From DAOUCP01 sp034432155 (GTDB lineage Bacteria > Chloroflexota > Anaerolineae > Epilineales > Epilineaceae), in assembly GCA_034432155.1 (NCBI GenBank), contig DAOUCP010000035.1, positions 97,371 through 161,370 on the forward strand: a stretch of DNA of 64,000 bases. Reading direction: 5' to 3'. The position numbers were made by a program, and so were the translations under genes. Shown here one piece after another: positions 42,949-51,126 of the stretch. Position 1 is the first letter of the stretch; each line of letters starts with the position of its first letter. The notes below the pieces were generated by a model, which saw nothing but the letters and a program-made list of their open reading frames with translations, had not been told where the DNA came from and did no database searches.

Positions 42949-45006
42949 ATGGCCACCCCCCCACTCCGGGACCTTCTTCGACGCCAACGGCTTCACCCGC
43001 TCCACCATGCGCACAACCGCCTAGCCTTGGCTGACTTCGCTGGGCTCCGTCCCCTATCCAACCCGCCTGGGACTCCCAGGCCTGCGTGGAGGGCGCGATC
43101 GGCACTGGTGCTGCTGATCGGCTCGCAGGTGCTGGCTGTCCGACGCGCGGCACAACCGGCGAACGCACGAGTCCATGCCTACACGGACATCCAGTTCGAC
43201 GTTCTTCGGGGCGGATTCAAGCAAGTATTCGATTTGTCCGTCGACGACGGGGGCAACGTTTGGGGCGCGGGGCTGGGTGGCATTCTCCACCGGGAGAGGG
43301 ACACCTGGAGGGTTGTTGCCGCGAGAGGGTCCATTGCCGAGGCCATTGACGTGGACGCGCCCGGAGATGGCTGGGCCCTGGTCGGTGGGCAGCTGTGGCG
43401 GTATGACGGCACCGCATGGGCAGCGGTCGAGTCCCCCGCGGGATACGTACTCGACGTGGCGCTCACCGAATCCAAAGTAGCTTGGGCTCTGGCCGGGAAA
43501 GATGGGTCCACCGTTCTGTGGCGCTATGACGAGTTGGGAGAATGGCGCGAGGCCGGCGTGCGTCTCACAGCGGGTTACAACACCCTCGACGTGGTTGGTG
43601 ATGCAGTCTGGCTCTCTGGCCTGCCCGGGATCGCGCGGTGCGAGGGCTCCGACTGCAGTAGCTTCTCTGTGTCCGCAGTGAACGACATGGACATGCTCGA
43701 TCCCGACAACGGCTGGGCTGTTGGCGGAGACTGTGGTCCGGGGGGAGCACGGCACCGCGTCATACTGCGGTACAACGCCGGGGAGTGGAGGACTCTTGTT
43801 GACTCCGAGGACGCGGGCCTGAACACCGTCACCGCCGTAAGTAGGGCATCGGCAATTGCAGGCGGCGCGAACGGGGTAGTGGTAAGGATCACCGAGGAAG
43901 GCGTGAATACCCCGACAACGGAACCTGGGCCCGGTGCACGCTGCGTGGGGGGCCTGGGTGCGTCCACGCGACACCTCAAGGACCGTGCGGTGATTCTCGG
44001 GGGATTCAGTGACGCTGGTGCAGCGATCGTGATTGCTCCCGACGACGGGGAGACGGCGTGGGTGCACGGCTATGGTGCCACCCGACTGGCATTTCGCCAG
44101 CCAGAGGAGGGCTGGGTAATCGAAGATGGAGAACTGCTGGGGCACGCCTCGGGCTCCTGGGTGATTCAGAGCGCAGGAGAGCCGCCGTGGAACGATGTGT
44201 CGGTAGCTGGCGACGGTATGGCCTGGGCGGCCGGCAACGCCGGCCGTCTAGCCGTGAACCGAGCCGGCGAGTGGCGCGAAATCGACCTCGCCATTCAGGA
44301 GGTTCTGCTGCGGGTTGTTCCTTTGCCTGGCGAGACTGCCTTCCTGCTCGCTCGAGGTCGCGTGGCGCAGGAGAACCGAACGCTAGTATTCCGAACCGAC
44401 AGCCGGTCTGTAGACCTACTGTATGAAGGCAACACCGATCTGCCCCGGGATATGGCAGTTGCCCCCGACGGAGCCGTCTGGATTGTAGGCCGTGGCTTCG
44501 CCCTCGAGGGACGTGGCACAGAGTGGCATCGGTATGCGACGGGGACAGACCTTTTCGCGGTCACGGGCACAGAGAAGGGGGTGTGGGCGGTGGCGTCAGA
44601 CGCTCCCTATCGCTGGACAGGCAGCGCCTGGGAGCCAGACACCAGGTTTACCCCAGAACTCGCTGACGAAGTGCGGTTCCTGTCCTTGCGGGGCATCCAT
44701 GCCCACTCCGCGGAAGATGTCTGGGCTACCGGCCGAGACGGGTCGGTACTGCATTTCGACGGTGCGCGGTGGGACTTTGCCAGTCGGGGACTAGTACGCC
44801 CGGGGGGTTGGTTCAGCGATAACGAGTGGCTGTTGCGGGATGCGACCACGATATCCGATGGGAGCGAGCGGGTGCTGCTTGTTGCTGGTGACTCGGCCAC
44901 CGTCATGCGGCATCGCTACGTGCCTGAGGCGAACGCAGCTCCGTCGCCCACAGCTACTCCGAGGAACGGAAGGCGGGTGTGTCTGCCCAGGATCGATTCC
45001 TCCTAG
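42949..45006 (+). CDS. Secreted beta-propeller-like repeat protein
   Basis: About 685 residues of repeated beta-strand blades with Trp/Gly signatures (for example DDGGNVWGAGLGGILHRERD, VAPDGAVWIVGRGF and SAEDVWATGRDGSVLHFDG). A hydrophobic signal-like segment (RSALVLLIGSQVLAV) lies near position 43100, so the protein is probably exported. The last residues are Pro/Thr-rich and basic. It resembles sensor-type or photosystem-stability-like propellers, and no enzymatic motif is seen. The start is uncertain: ATG 42949 gives a long n-region, and TTG 43027 or other codons are possible. It follows the second subtilase and may share its transcription. Confidence 0.7.
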   Translation: MATPPLRDLLRRQRLHPLHHAHNRLALADFAGLRPLSNPPGTPRPAWRARSALVLLIGSQVLAVRRAAQPANARVHAYTDIQFDVLRGGFKQVFDLSVDDGGNVWGAGLGGILHRERDTWRVVAARGSIAEAIDVDAPGDGWALVGGQLWRYDGTAWAAVESPAGYVLDVALTESKVAWALAGKDGSTVLWRYDELGEWREAGVRLTAGYNTLDVVGDAVWLSGLPGIARCEGSDCSSFSVSAVNDMDMLDPDNGWAVGGDCGPGGARHRVILRYNAGEWRTLVDSEDAGLNTVTAVSRASAIAGGANGVVVRITEEGVNTPTTEPGPGARCVGGLGASTRHLKDRAVILGGFSDAGAAIVIAPDDGETAWVHGYGATRLAFRQPEEGWVIEDGELLGHASGSWVIQSAGEPPWNDVSVAGDGMAWAAGNAGRLAVNRAGEWREIDLAIQEVLLRVVPLPGETAFLLARGRVAQENRTLVFRTDSRSVDLLYEGNTDLPRDMAVAPDGAVWIVGRGFALEGRGTEWHRYATGTDLFAVTGTEKGVWAVASDAPYRWTGSAWEPDTRFTPELADEVRFLSLRGIHAHSAEDVWATGRDGSVLHFDGARWDFASRGLVRPGGWFSDNEWLLRDATTISDGSERVLLVAGDSATVMRHRYVPEANAAPSPTATPRNGRRVCLPRIDSS

Positions 45007-45697
45007 ACGAGAGGAGCGGGCAAGCGGACGCCGAGCTAACATCTCGGGGCGCGGTGTACTTCGCCGGGGTGGACCAGGAGAGCCACCGTGCTTCCTTTCG
45101 GCGACGATCCATTCGAGACGATCTGGAGGTAACGACGGGCTGTGGAAAGGATGGCACTCGACCAGCACCTCCGCATGCGGGGGGGCGGCCGCCACATCGC
45201 GCTACTCGGCGACGAGGCCCCGGCAGCACCTCCGCAAGCGGGGGGCTGCCGACTTCCTGCGGGACGGCATGGAACTGCTCCGGCTGCTCGAGGGAAGGGA
45301 GGTCGAGGAGCACGTAGCCATCGGGACGCACTGCAGCCGGGTGTCAGGATTAGCCTCGCAGCTGGCAGTCGCGGTGGCAATCGCCCAGCTCTCCGTCCGC
45401 CAGCAGTTCTTCCATACGCCGGATGGTGCATGTGAAGGCTTCGCCAGCAGGCCGGCGACTGCGGTAGGGCTGCGGCCAGGGGCGGCACTTGGTCGGCCAG
45501 CCGCGGCTGCACCGCCTTCATCGCCACGTCCCGGTCCGGTGGTCCCATGCTGGCCTCATCCGACGCGACGGCGAAGAACTCCGCCGGCCCGGCCGAGTGG
45601 TTGTCCCCGCCGGGGTGGTGGCGTCCCTCGTGGCCAAGGAGTCCTTGGCCGGCCGCTCCTTCGCGCCATCCCCTGCCCCTCGGCCCCCCGCGCGAGA
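45007..45697. other. Gene-poor stretch, possibly decayed coding sequence
   Basis: About 690 bp between the propeller gene and the convergent lactate permease gene. Open frames exist on both strands but none has a signal, domain or ribosome-binding site I can support. On the minus strand short pieces in different frames (around 45490-45640 and 45350-45480) look more protein-like than background. A roughly 60-bp partial repeat (CAGCACCTCCGCATGCGGGG / CAGCACCTCCGCAAGCGGGG) lies near 45160-45250. Confidence 0.4.
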
Positions 45698-47260
45698 CTA
45701 CCGCCGGGGCAGACCGCCGAGGGCAGCGAAGGTCAGCAGCCCTGCCAGGACCAGCATCGGTGCCGCCACAACCATGGTGCGGCGCAGCACGGTGTGTTCC
45801 TGACCCGCCAGTCCGACCAGGCCGGCGGCCACCGCCACTTTGGCTGGGGAGAAGACGCTGCCCACAGCCCCTCCCGCGTTCTGGGCTGCCAGGATCCACA
45901 CCGGTTCGTAGCCAGCATGGCCGGCCATGGACCGCTGGAGAGCGCCGAAGACAACATTGGAGTGGGTATTGCTGCCCGTCATGAAGGCGCCAAGAGCTCC
46001 CAGCCACGGAGCCACGAGCGGCAACGCCTTACCCATCCCAGCACTGAGCCCCGCCGCCAGACGGTCCGTCATCCCGCTGTCGGCCATCGTCATGGCCAAC
46101 GCCATGAGTAACAGGATGGACCCTGTCGGCCGGATGGCCGAGCGCCAGGTGGCAGCCATGATGTGCCTGCCACTGTCACGACGGTACCGCCCTTGCCAGC
46201 GGTACACCAGGTAACTGGCAAGGGCAGCATAGGCGATCAACGCTCCCGAGGAGCCGAGCAGACTGAAGCTGGCTGCCGCCGCCACGCGATGCGAGCCGGC
46301 CACCCCTGGCGACGGTGGCGCTGGCGGGAATTGGAGGGTGACAACCTGGAGCAGCCGAGCAAGGGGCGGCAGTGCCGCATGGACCAGGACAAACCCCAGC
46401 AACAGCCAGTAGCCGGCCACCGCCCAGCGCAGGGGCAGCTGCCGGTCGGCGGCCACGGTCGTCGGTGCCGGCGTGACTCGAGCCGCCGGCAATCGTCGGT
46501 AGCGTGGCCAGCGAGCCACCCATTGGGAGACTCCTAGACCACTCAGGGCGGCCACGAAGGCTGCTAGATTCCACAGCCTGCTGCTAGCCACCACATACTG
46601 GGCGGCGGCCATCACGCCGCCGATCACCAAGATGGCAGCTTGAGCGTGCCGCACCGCCAGCCAGCCATTGTGAACGTAGGCCACGGTGAGCCCGCAGGCA
46701 ACACAGACAACACCCAGCACGGCGGCCGAGGCAGGCGCGAGCTGGGCCGGGCTGAGACCGGTGGCACCACCCAGGGCGGCCACGGACGAACCCAGGCTGC
46801 CGAAGGTCACCGCCCATGCGTGACCGATCGCCGTCGCCACGACGCTCGGCAGCACGGGAAAGCCCATCGCCACGAGGAGTGGCGCCACCACCGCGATGGG
46901 CACCCCGAAACCGGTGACGCCCTGCACCAGCGCGGCGAAAACCCACGCCAGGATGAGCATCTGCAGGCTGCGATCGACGGTCAGCCTCGCCACGAGACCG
47001 CTGAGCGTGGCCAGGGCACCGGCCTCGGCGATCACATGGGACAGCGCAAACGCCGACCAGATGATGGCCAGCACGTCCAGGCTGGCGAAGACTCCCTTGA
47101 GCTGCGCCCAGCCCAGGCGGTCCATGGCCATGCCGTAGGGGCCGAAAGCGATCGCCACCGCGGTGAGCCAGCCGGCGAAGGCGGCTCGTCCGCCGCTCCA
47201 GCGACGGCCGGCCATGAGCGCCAAGACAAGCGCCAGGGGCAGCGCCGCCAGGGCAATCAC
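45698..47260 (-). CDS. lctP: L-lactate permease family transporter
   Basis: A 520-residue membrane protein of the LctP/LldP family, which imports lactate or glycolate with protons. Around 13 hydrophobic segments are visible. Conserved family patterns include VQGVTGFGVPIAVVAPLLVA, GHAWAVTFGSLGSSVAALGG and, near the C-terminus, LGALGAFMTGSNTHSNVVFG and ILAAQNAGGAVGSVFSPAKV. The GTG start at 47260 follows the glutamine cyclotransferase stop by 46 bp, so the two may be co-transcribed. No lactate-utilisation gene is seen nearby, so the substrate is inferred from the family only. Confidence 0.92.
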   Translation of the reverse strand: MIALAALPLALVLALMAGRRWSGGRAAFAGWLTAVAIAFGPYGMAMDRLGWAQLKGVFASLDVLAIIWSAFALSHVIAEAGALATLSGLVARLTVDRSLQMLILAWVFAALVQGVTGFGVPIAVVAPLLVAMGFPVLPSVVATAIGHAWAVTFGSLGSSVAALGGATGLSPAQLAPASAAVLGVVCVACGLTVAYVHNGWLAVRHAQAAILVIGGVMAAAQYVVASSRLWNLAAFVAALSGLGVSQWVARWPRYRRLPAARVTPAPTTVAADRQLPLRWAVAGYWLLLGFVLVHAALPPLARLLQVVTLQFPPAPPSPGVAGSHRVAAAASFSLLGSSGALIAYAALASYLVYRWQGRYRRDSGRHIMAATWRSAIRPTGSILLLMALAMTMADSGMTDRLAAGLSAGMGKALPLVAPWLGALGAFMTGSNTHSNVVFGALQRSMAGHAGYEPVWILAAQNAGGAVGSVFSPAKVAVAAGLVGLAGQEHTVLRRTMVVAAPMLVLAGLLTFAALGGLPRR

Positions 47261-47306
47261 GGCTGGAGGACGCGCCAGGGCAATCGAGGCCGGCGAGTGG
47301 CGACCC

Positions 47307-48236
47307 TCATGGCGTGTCCATGAGCGGCACGAAGCGAACCTCGAACAACTTGGGCCAAAACTTGCCGGTGATCAGGAAAGTATCGGCCGTTGGATCGTAG
47401 GCGATGCCATTCAGGACGTCGGCTGCCGCAGCCTCCTCGTGCGAGAGCAGTCCAGAGGCGTCGATGCTCGCCGTGACCTGGCCAGTCCCAAGATCGATGC
47501 GCACGATCTCATCCGTCTGCCAGATGTTGGCGTAGACGGCATCGCCCACGCACTCTAGCTCATTCAAGCGAGCCACCGGCTCGCCACGGCGCGTGACCTC
47601 GACGCGGCCGGTGGCCGTGAAGTCCGTCGCACGATGCAAGGACAGGCTCGAGCTGCCGTCGCTGCGCACCAGCTGCCGCCCATCGTAGCATAAGCCCCAC
47701 CCCTCCCCCTCGTAGGCCAGCTCCCGCAGCAAGCGGAGGGAGCGCTGATCCACCTCCCGCACAACGTGCTCGCGCCAGGTGAGTTGCAGGAGACGGCCAT
47801 CCACCCGCGCCAGACCCTCGCCAAAGAGGTCGGCCGGCAGCGTTACCGCTTGCAACACTTCCCCTGTCCGGGGATCGACGCGTCGCAGGCTGGACTGACC
47901 ATAGAGGCCCGTGCTCTCAAAGAGCTGGCCCGCATCCCAAAGCAAGCCCTGGGTGAAGGCAGCGCGATCGTGAGGTCGCACACTCACGACCTCGACCCGC
48001 AACGCCACCGGGTTGACGTCCCTGGGCAGCGCTGCTGGCGCCGGCGTAGCGAGGGTACCCTGTTGCTCGGCGCTGCTCGTTTCGCGGTCGCGGCTTGGCC
48101 GGGCGCAGCTGGCAAGCATCCCAAGGCCGATCGCGGCCACCAGCAACGTTCGGCCCGCGGTCCGCCGCTTACCGTCCGCGGCACCTACCGCGTAGCGGCG
48201 GCCGGCCTCGAGCCAGCGCAGCGCGTGGGGTGTCAT
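47307..48236 (-). CDS. Glutamine cyclotransferase-type lipoprotein
   Basis: A 309-residue protein of the plant/bacterial glutaminyl-peptide cyclotransferase family, which makes N-terminal pyroglutamate. It is a five-bladed propeller: FTQGLLWDAGQLFESTGLYGQS, LRRVDPRTGEVLQ, FGEGLARVDGRLLQLTWRE, GWGLCYDGRQLVRSDGS, LNELECVGDAVYANIWQTD and VLNGIAYDPTADTFLITGKFWP are all family signatures. A lipoprotein signal peptide ends at LASC (Cys44), so it acts outside the membrane. The ATG at 48236 is almost at the predicted transcription start, so the mRNA may be leaderless. Confidence 0.93.
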   Translation of the reverse strand: MTPHALRWLEAGRRYAVGAADGKRRTAGRTLLVAAIGLGMLASCARPSRDRETSSAEQQGTLATPAPAALPRDVNPVALRVEVVSVRPHDRAAFTQGLLWDAGQLFESTGLYGQSSLRRVDPRTGEVLQAVTLPADLFGEGLARVDGRLLQLTWREHVVREVDQRSLRLLRELAYEGEGWGLCYDGRQLVRSDGSSSLSLHRATDFTATGRVEVTRRGEPVARLNELECVGDAVYANIWQTDEIVRIDLGTGQVTASIDASGLLSHEEAAAADVLNGIAYDPTADTFLITGKFWPKLFEVRFVPLMDTP

Positions 48237-48244
48237 CCGAGCGC

Positions 48245-48273
48245 AATGTAGGTCAGATAGCCACCTCCGTCAA
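48245..48273 (-). promoter_or_regulatory. Promoter of the glutamine cyclotransferase gene (TTGACG-N17-TACATT, minus)
   Basis: On the minus strand TTGACG (48273-48268) and TACATT (48250-48245) are 17 bp apart. Transcription should begin near 48238, two bases before the ATG at 48236. Confidence 0.7.
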
Positions 48274-48563
48274 GGGACACCCCGTGAGGGCGAGGGCGCT
48301 AGGGCTGGGAGAGCCAGCCGCACGGGACGGATTCCGATACCCCCCCGGGGCACCCACCGGCTACGTGCCCCCTGCGGGAGTGGCTGCGACACCCTGCGCG
48401 AACGCCGGCCCCATCGCGCGATTGCACCGCCGAAAGGCAGCGGCTTCTTGCCTGCCATCGAGCGCGGGAGGGGCGCCACCGATTCTCCCTGCCACCCGTG
48501 CCGGTCCACCGACCTGCGAGCGCTCACGGCAGAGGTGCGAGCCCATCGCACTGGCACGCGAAA
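48274..48563. other. Intergenic stretch with no confident gene
   Basis: About 290 bp between the glutamine cyclotransferase promoter and the downstream terminator. It is GC-rich, and I see no gene, repeat or further promoter in it. Confidence 0.5.
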
Positions 48564-48585
48564 GAGGGGGCCTCACGGCCCCCTC
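48564..48585 (-). terminator. Intrinsic terminator of the secreted helical protein gene
   Basis: A perfect 9-bp stem (GAGGGGGCC / GGCCCCCTC, minus strand 48585 to 48564) with a 4-nt loop is followed on the minus strand by TTTCGCG. It lies just past the stop at 48609. Confidence 0.75.
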
Positions 48586-48608
48586 CTTCGCTCCGCCGCC
48601 AACTGCCA

Positions 48609-49352
48609 TCAGGCGTTCTGGCTCGTCGTGGTATTCTCCGGACTCGACTGCTGCTCCGGCACATCCGACCGCTCTTCCAAACCGGGCACGTCGGCGCCGC
48701 CAAAGGGGCCGCCGAAGCCATGATGACCACGACGCATGCCCCAACCGCCCGGGCCACAGGGGCCACGCCCCATGTAGCCCTGCTCGATGCCCTTGAGCAG
48801 CCAATCGGCCTGCTCCTGCGTCATCTCGCCATTCTCGACCGCCTGGCGGACGCGCTCGCTGGCGATCGCCTTTTGCAGCTTCTCGGCGTCCATGCCGCGC
48901 GCCTCGGCGATCTCGGTCAGAGTCTTGCCAGCCTTCAGCTCACTCGCCAGCTCGTCCGCGGTCATGCCCAACACCTTCGCGACCAGCTCCTGCTCGCGAA
49001 CCGCCAACGCCAGCCAGTCGCCGTGCTTGCCCAATGGTCCGAAACCTCCGCGCCGGCCGCCAAACGGCCAGCGCCCGAGCAATCGGTTCGCCTGCCGCTG
49101 CGTCAGTCGGCCGCTCTTCACCGCTTCATCGGAGACTTCCTGACGCGCCTCGGTGATCGCCTTGTCCAGGTCGGCCCTCGCCACCCCGAGCTTGGCCGCG
49201 ACCTTGTTCCAGAGTTGTTCAACGATCTCGCTCACCGGATTCGATGGCGTAGCCGGCGTCGCCTCCTGGGCGCCGACTGCGCGACTTACCATGCCCATTC
49301 CCGCGACCGCAATGGCTACCGCCGCGAGAAGGACCAGCCAACGCTTGTTCAT
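48609..49352 (-). CDS. Secreted helical protein with repeated short modules
   Basis: A 247-residue protein with a clear signal peptide (MNKRWLVLLAAVAIAVAGMG, cleavage near AVGA/QE). The mature part has short helical modules that repeat the pattern LGMTADELASELKAGKTLTEIAE and LGVARADLDKAITEARQEV, alternating with (L)TQRQANRLL / MTQEQADWLLKGI. A Gly/Arg-rich segment and Ser/Thr-rich tail end the protein. Modules of this kind occur in small secreted Actinobacteria and Chloroflexota proteins of unknown function. GGGAGG lies 5 nt before the ATG. Confidence 0.75.
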   Translation of the reverse strand: MNKRWLVLLAAVAIAVAGMGMVSRAVGAQEATPATPSNPVSEIVEQLWNKVAAKLGVARADLDKAITEARQEVSDEAVKSGRLTQRQANRLLGRWPFGGRRGGFGPLGKHGDWLALAVREQELVAKVLGMTADELASELKAGKTLTEIAEARGMDAEKLQKAIASERVRQAVENGEMTQEQADWLLKGIEQGYMGRGPCGPGGWGMRRGHHGFGGPFGGADVPGLEERSDVPEQQSSPENTTTSQNA

Positions 49353-49511
49353 CTCTGCCTCCCATCGACATAACCGGACAACGTCGTCCTCGAGTGACTC
49401 CAGTATGCCGGGCGGTTATGGAGATCTGGTGCAGACTTCGTTGGCATTTCGTGAGCGGCCGCCCGCCGAAGGTCCGGCAGCCGGGACGCCTGCACTTCGC
49501 CGCCTTGGGTC

Positions 49512-49540
49512 TTGACCGACCGTCGGCTGGCCGATAGCAT
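49512..49540 (+). promoter_or_regulatory. Promoter of the O-antigen-ligase-like gene (TTGACC-N17-TAGCAT)
   Basis: TTGACC at 49512-49517 and TAGCAT at 49535-49540 are 17 bp apart. Transcription start is expected near 49547, directly at the ATG at 49548. Confidence 0.6.
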
Positions 49541-49547
49541 GCCTCGC

Positions 49548-51011
49548 ATGAAAGCCTTGGCGCGGCCAAGGGCGGGCGAATCCTTCGCGGCCGGGCGAGC
49601 CGTTCTGCTGCTGTCCGCCGCCTGGGTAGTGCTATGCGCCGCCGTCGCGGTGTTCGCTGGGCCGCAGATGGGCATCCCGCTGGCCGTGGCCGGTCTCGCG
49701 GCGCCTGCCCTCGTGGCCAGCGTCGACCTCTTGATGGCGGCGCTTGTGGGCGTCATCGCGCTCCTGCCCTTCGGAGCCCTACCGTTGGGCCTGGGCTTCA
49801 ACCCCACCTTCCTCGACCTAACACTGCTGGCCCTGTATGGCGTCACGGCCGCGAGGCTGGCACTCCGTCAGCTCCCCGCCCAACTGCGCCTGCCCAATCG
49901 CTGGCCCGTGGTGGTGTTCCTGGGACTGCTCGTGGCCGCCCTCTTGGCCGGCTTCGGCCAAGGCCTGCCGGCCAAGAACCAGCTCCGCACCTTCGGCGAG
50001 CTCGTGCTCGCCGCCGGCGTCTTCTTTCTCGTCGACCTCTTGTTGCCCGATCGTCCGCGTTTGCGACGCGTCTACTGGCTTCTTGTGGCCTCGGGCGCCA
50101 TTTCCGCCGCGCTCGGACTGGGACTCTACCTGCTGCCCGACAATCTGCAGATCCGGCTACTATCCCTCTTGCGGTCGGTCGGCTACCCGAGCGGCCCGGC
50201 CGTGTTGCGCTACCTCAACGACGATCCCGCGCGGCTGCAGCGAGCCACCGGCACAGCCATCGATCCCAACTCCTTCGGCGGCCTGTTAGCGTTGCTGCTT
50301 GCGTTGCTGCTGCCGCAACTGCTCTCCCACCGGCCGATGGTGCCACGCTGGCTGAGCTGGGGCATGGCGGCACTGATCGCTGCGGCAGTGGTGGCCACCG
50401 TCTCGCGCGGCTCCCTCCTGGGAGTGCTGGCTGCCGTCGTCGTGGTCGGGCTGATGCGCCAGCGACGGGCCCTGGCAGCAGGCCTGGCCTTGGGCGCCGT
50501 TGGTCTCGTCGGCGCCCGGCTCGTTGGCTGGACGGCATCGTACGTCGAGCACTTCGCCGCCGGGATCGCCATTGCCGACCGGGCTACGCAGATGCGCATG
50601 GGCGAGTACCGGGACGCCCTCACGCTCATCCAGCGTTACCCGTGGTTTGGGGTGGGATTCGGCGACCCTCGTGACGTCGATCTGTATCGTGGCGTCTCCA
50701 GCCTTTACCTGATCGTGGCCGAGTCCATGGGGCTGGTGGGGCTGACGGCTCTGCTCATCCTGTTCGCTGCCGTGGTCTGGCGAGCGGCCGCTGCCTGGCG
50801 GCGGGCGCCGGACGGCGAGCTGGCCGATATGCTGCTGGGCTGCCTAGCGGCGCTGGCCGTCGTGTTGGTGAGCGGCGCCTTCGACCACTACTTCTTCACC
50901 TACCCTCACGCCTTCGCCCTGCTCTGGTTGCTCATCGGCCTGGCCATGGCGCTGGTACGACTCGTCGACTCGCCGCCGGCCAACACAGAAAGGAGCCGAG
51001 TCTGCCCCTGA
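49548..51011 (+). CDS. O-antigen ligase/polymerase-like membrane protein (Wzy/WaaL type)
   Basis: A 487-residue protein with about 11 hydrophobic segments. The large extracytoplasmic loop carries ATGTAIDPNSFGGL, then SRGSLLGVLAAVVVV, and the Wzy/WaaL-like signature YRDALTLIQRYPWFGVGFGD (about residues 355-375) with a following loop. Such proteins polymerise or ligate lipid-linked glycans. The ATG at 49548 was chosen for the promoter position (leaderless); the ATG at 49539 is an alternative. A hairpin at the stop codon may end transcription. Confidence 0.85.
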   Translation: MKALARPRAGESFAAGRAVLLLSAAWVVLCAAVAVFAGPQMGIPLAVAGLAAPALVASVDLLMAALVGVIALLPFGALPLGLGFNPTFLDLTLLALYGVTAARLALRQLPAQLRLPNRWPVVVFLGLLVAALLAGFGQGLPAKNQLRTFGELVLAAGVFFLVDLLLPDRPRLRRVYWLLVASGAISAALGLGLYLLPDNLQIRLLSLLRSVGYPSGPAVLRYLNDDPARLQRATGTAIDPNSFGGLLALLLALLLPQLLSHRPMVPRWLSWGMAALIAAAVVATVSRGSLLGVLAAVVVVGLMRQRRALAAGLALGAVGLVGARLVGWTASYVEHFAAGIAIADRATQMRMGEYRDALTLIQRYPWFGVGFGDPRDVDLYRGVSSLYLIVAESMGLVGLTALLILFAAVVWRAAAAWRRAPDGELADMLLGCLAALAVVLVSGAFDHYFFTYPHAFALLWLLIGLAMALVRLVDSPPANTERSRVCP

Positions 51012-51017
51012 CTCGGC
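50995..51017 (+). terminator. Possible terminator hairpin at the O-antigen-ligase-like stop
   Basis: An 8-bp stem (GCCGAGTC 50995-51002, GACTCGGC 51010-51017) with a 7-nt loop overlaps the stop codon at 51009-51011. It is followed by CCCTTCCT, which is a weak T-tract. Confidence 0.45.
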
Positions 51018-51126
51018 CCCTTCCTGCAAGGAGGAGGAGATTGTTGAGGTGTCGGCAAGCTCACCTGGCTTGCCTACCCTATGGACGCATTCATTGTAGC
51101 AGCTCTTACCCGAGTCCGCCAACTGC

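Noticed and set aside
44840..46111. Plus-strand open frame of about 420 codons
   Set aside because: It overlaps the propeller 3' end and is antisense to the lactate permease gene, with biased low-complexity content.
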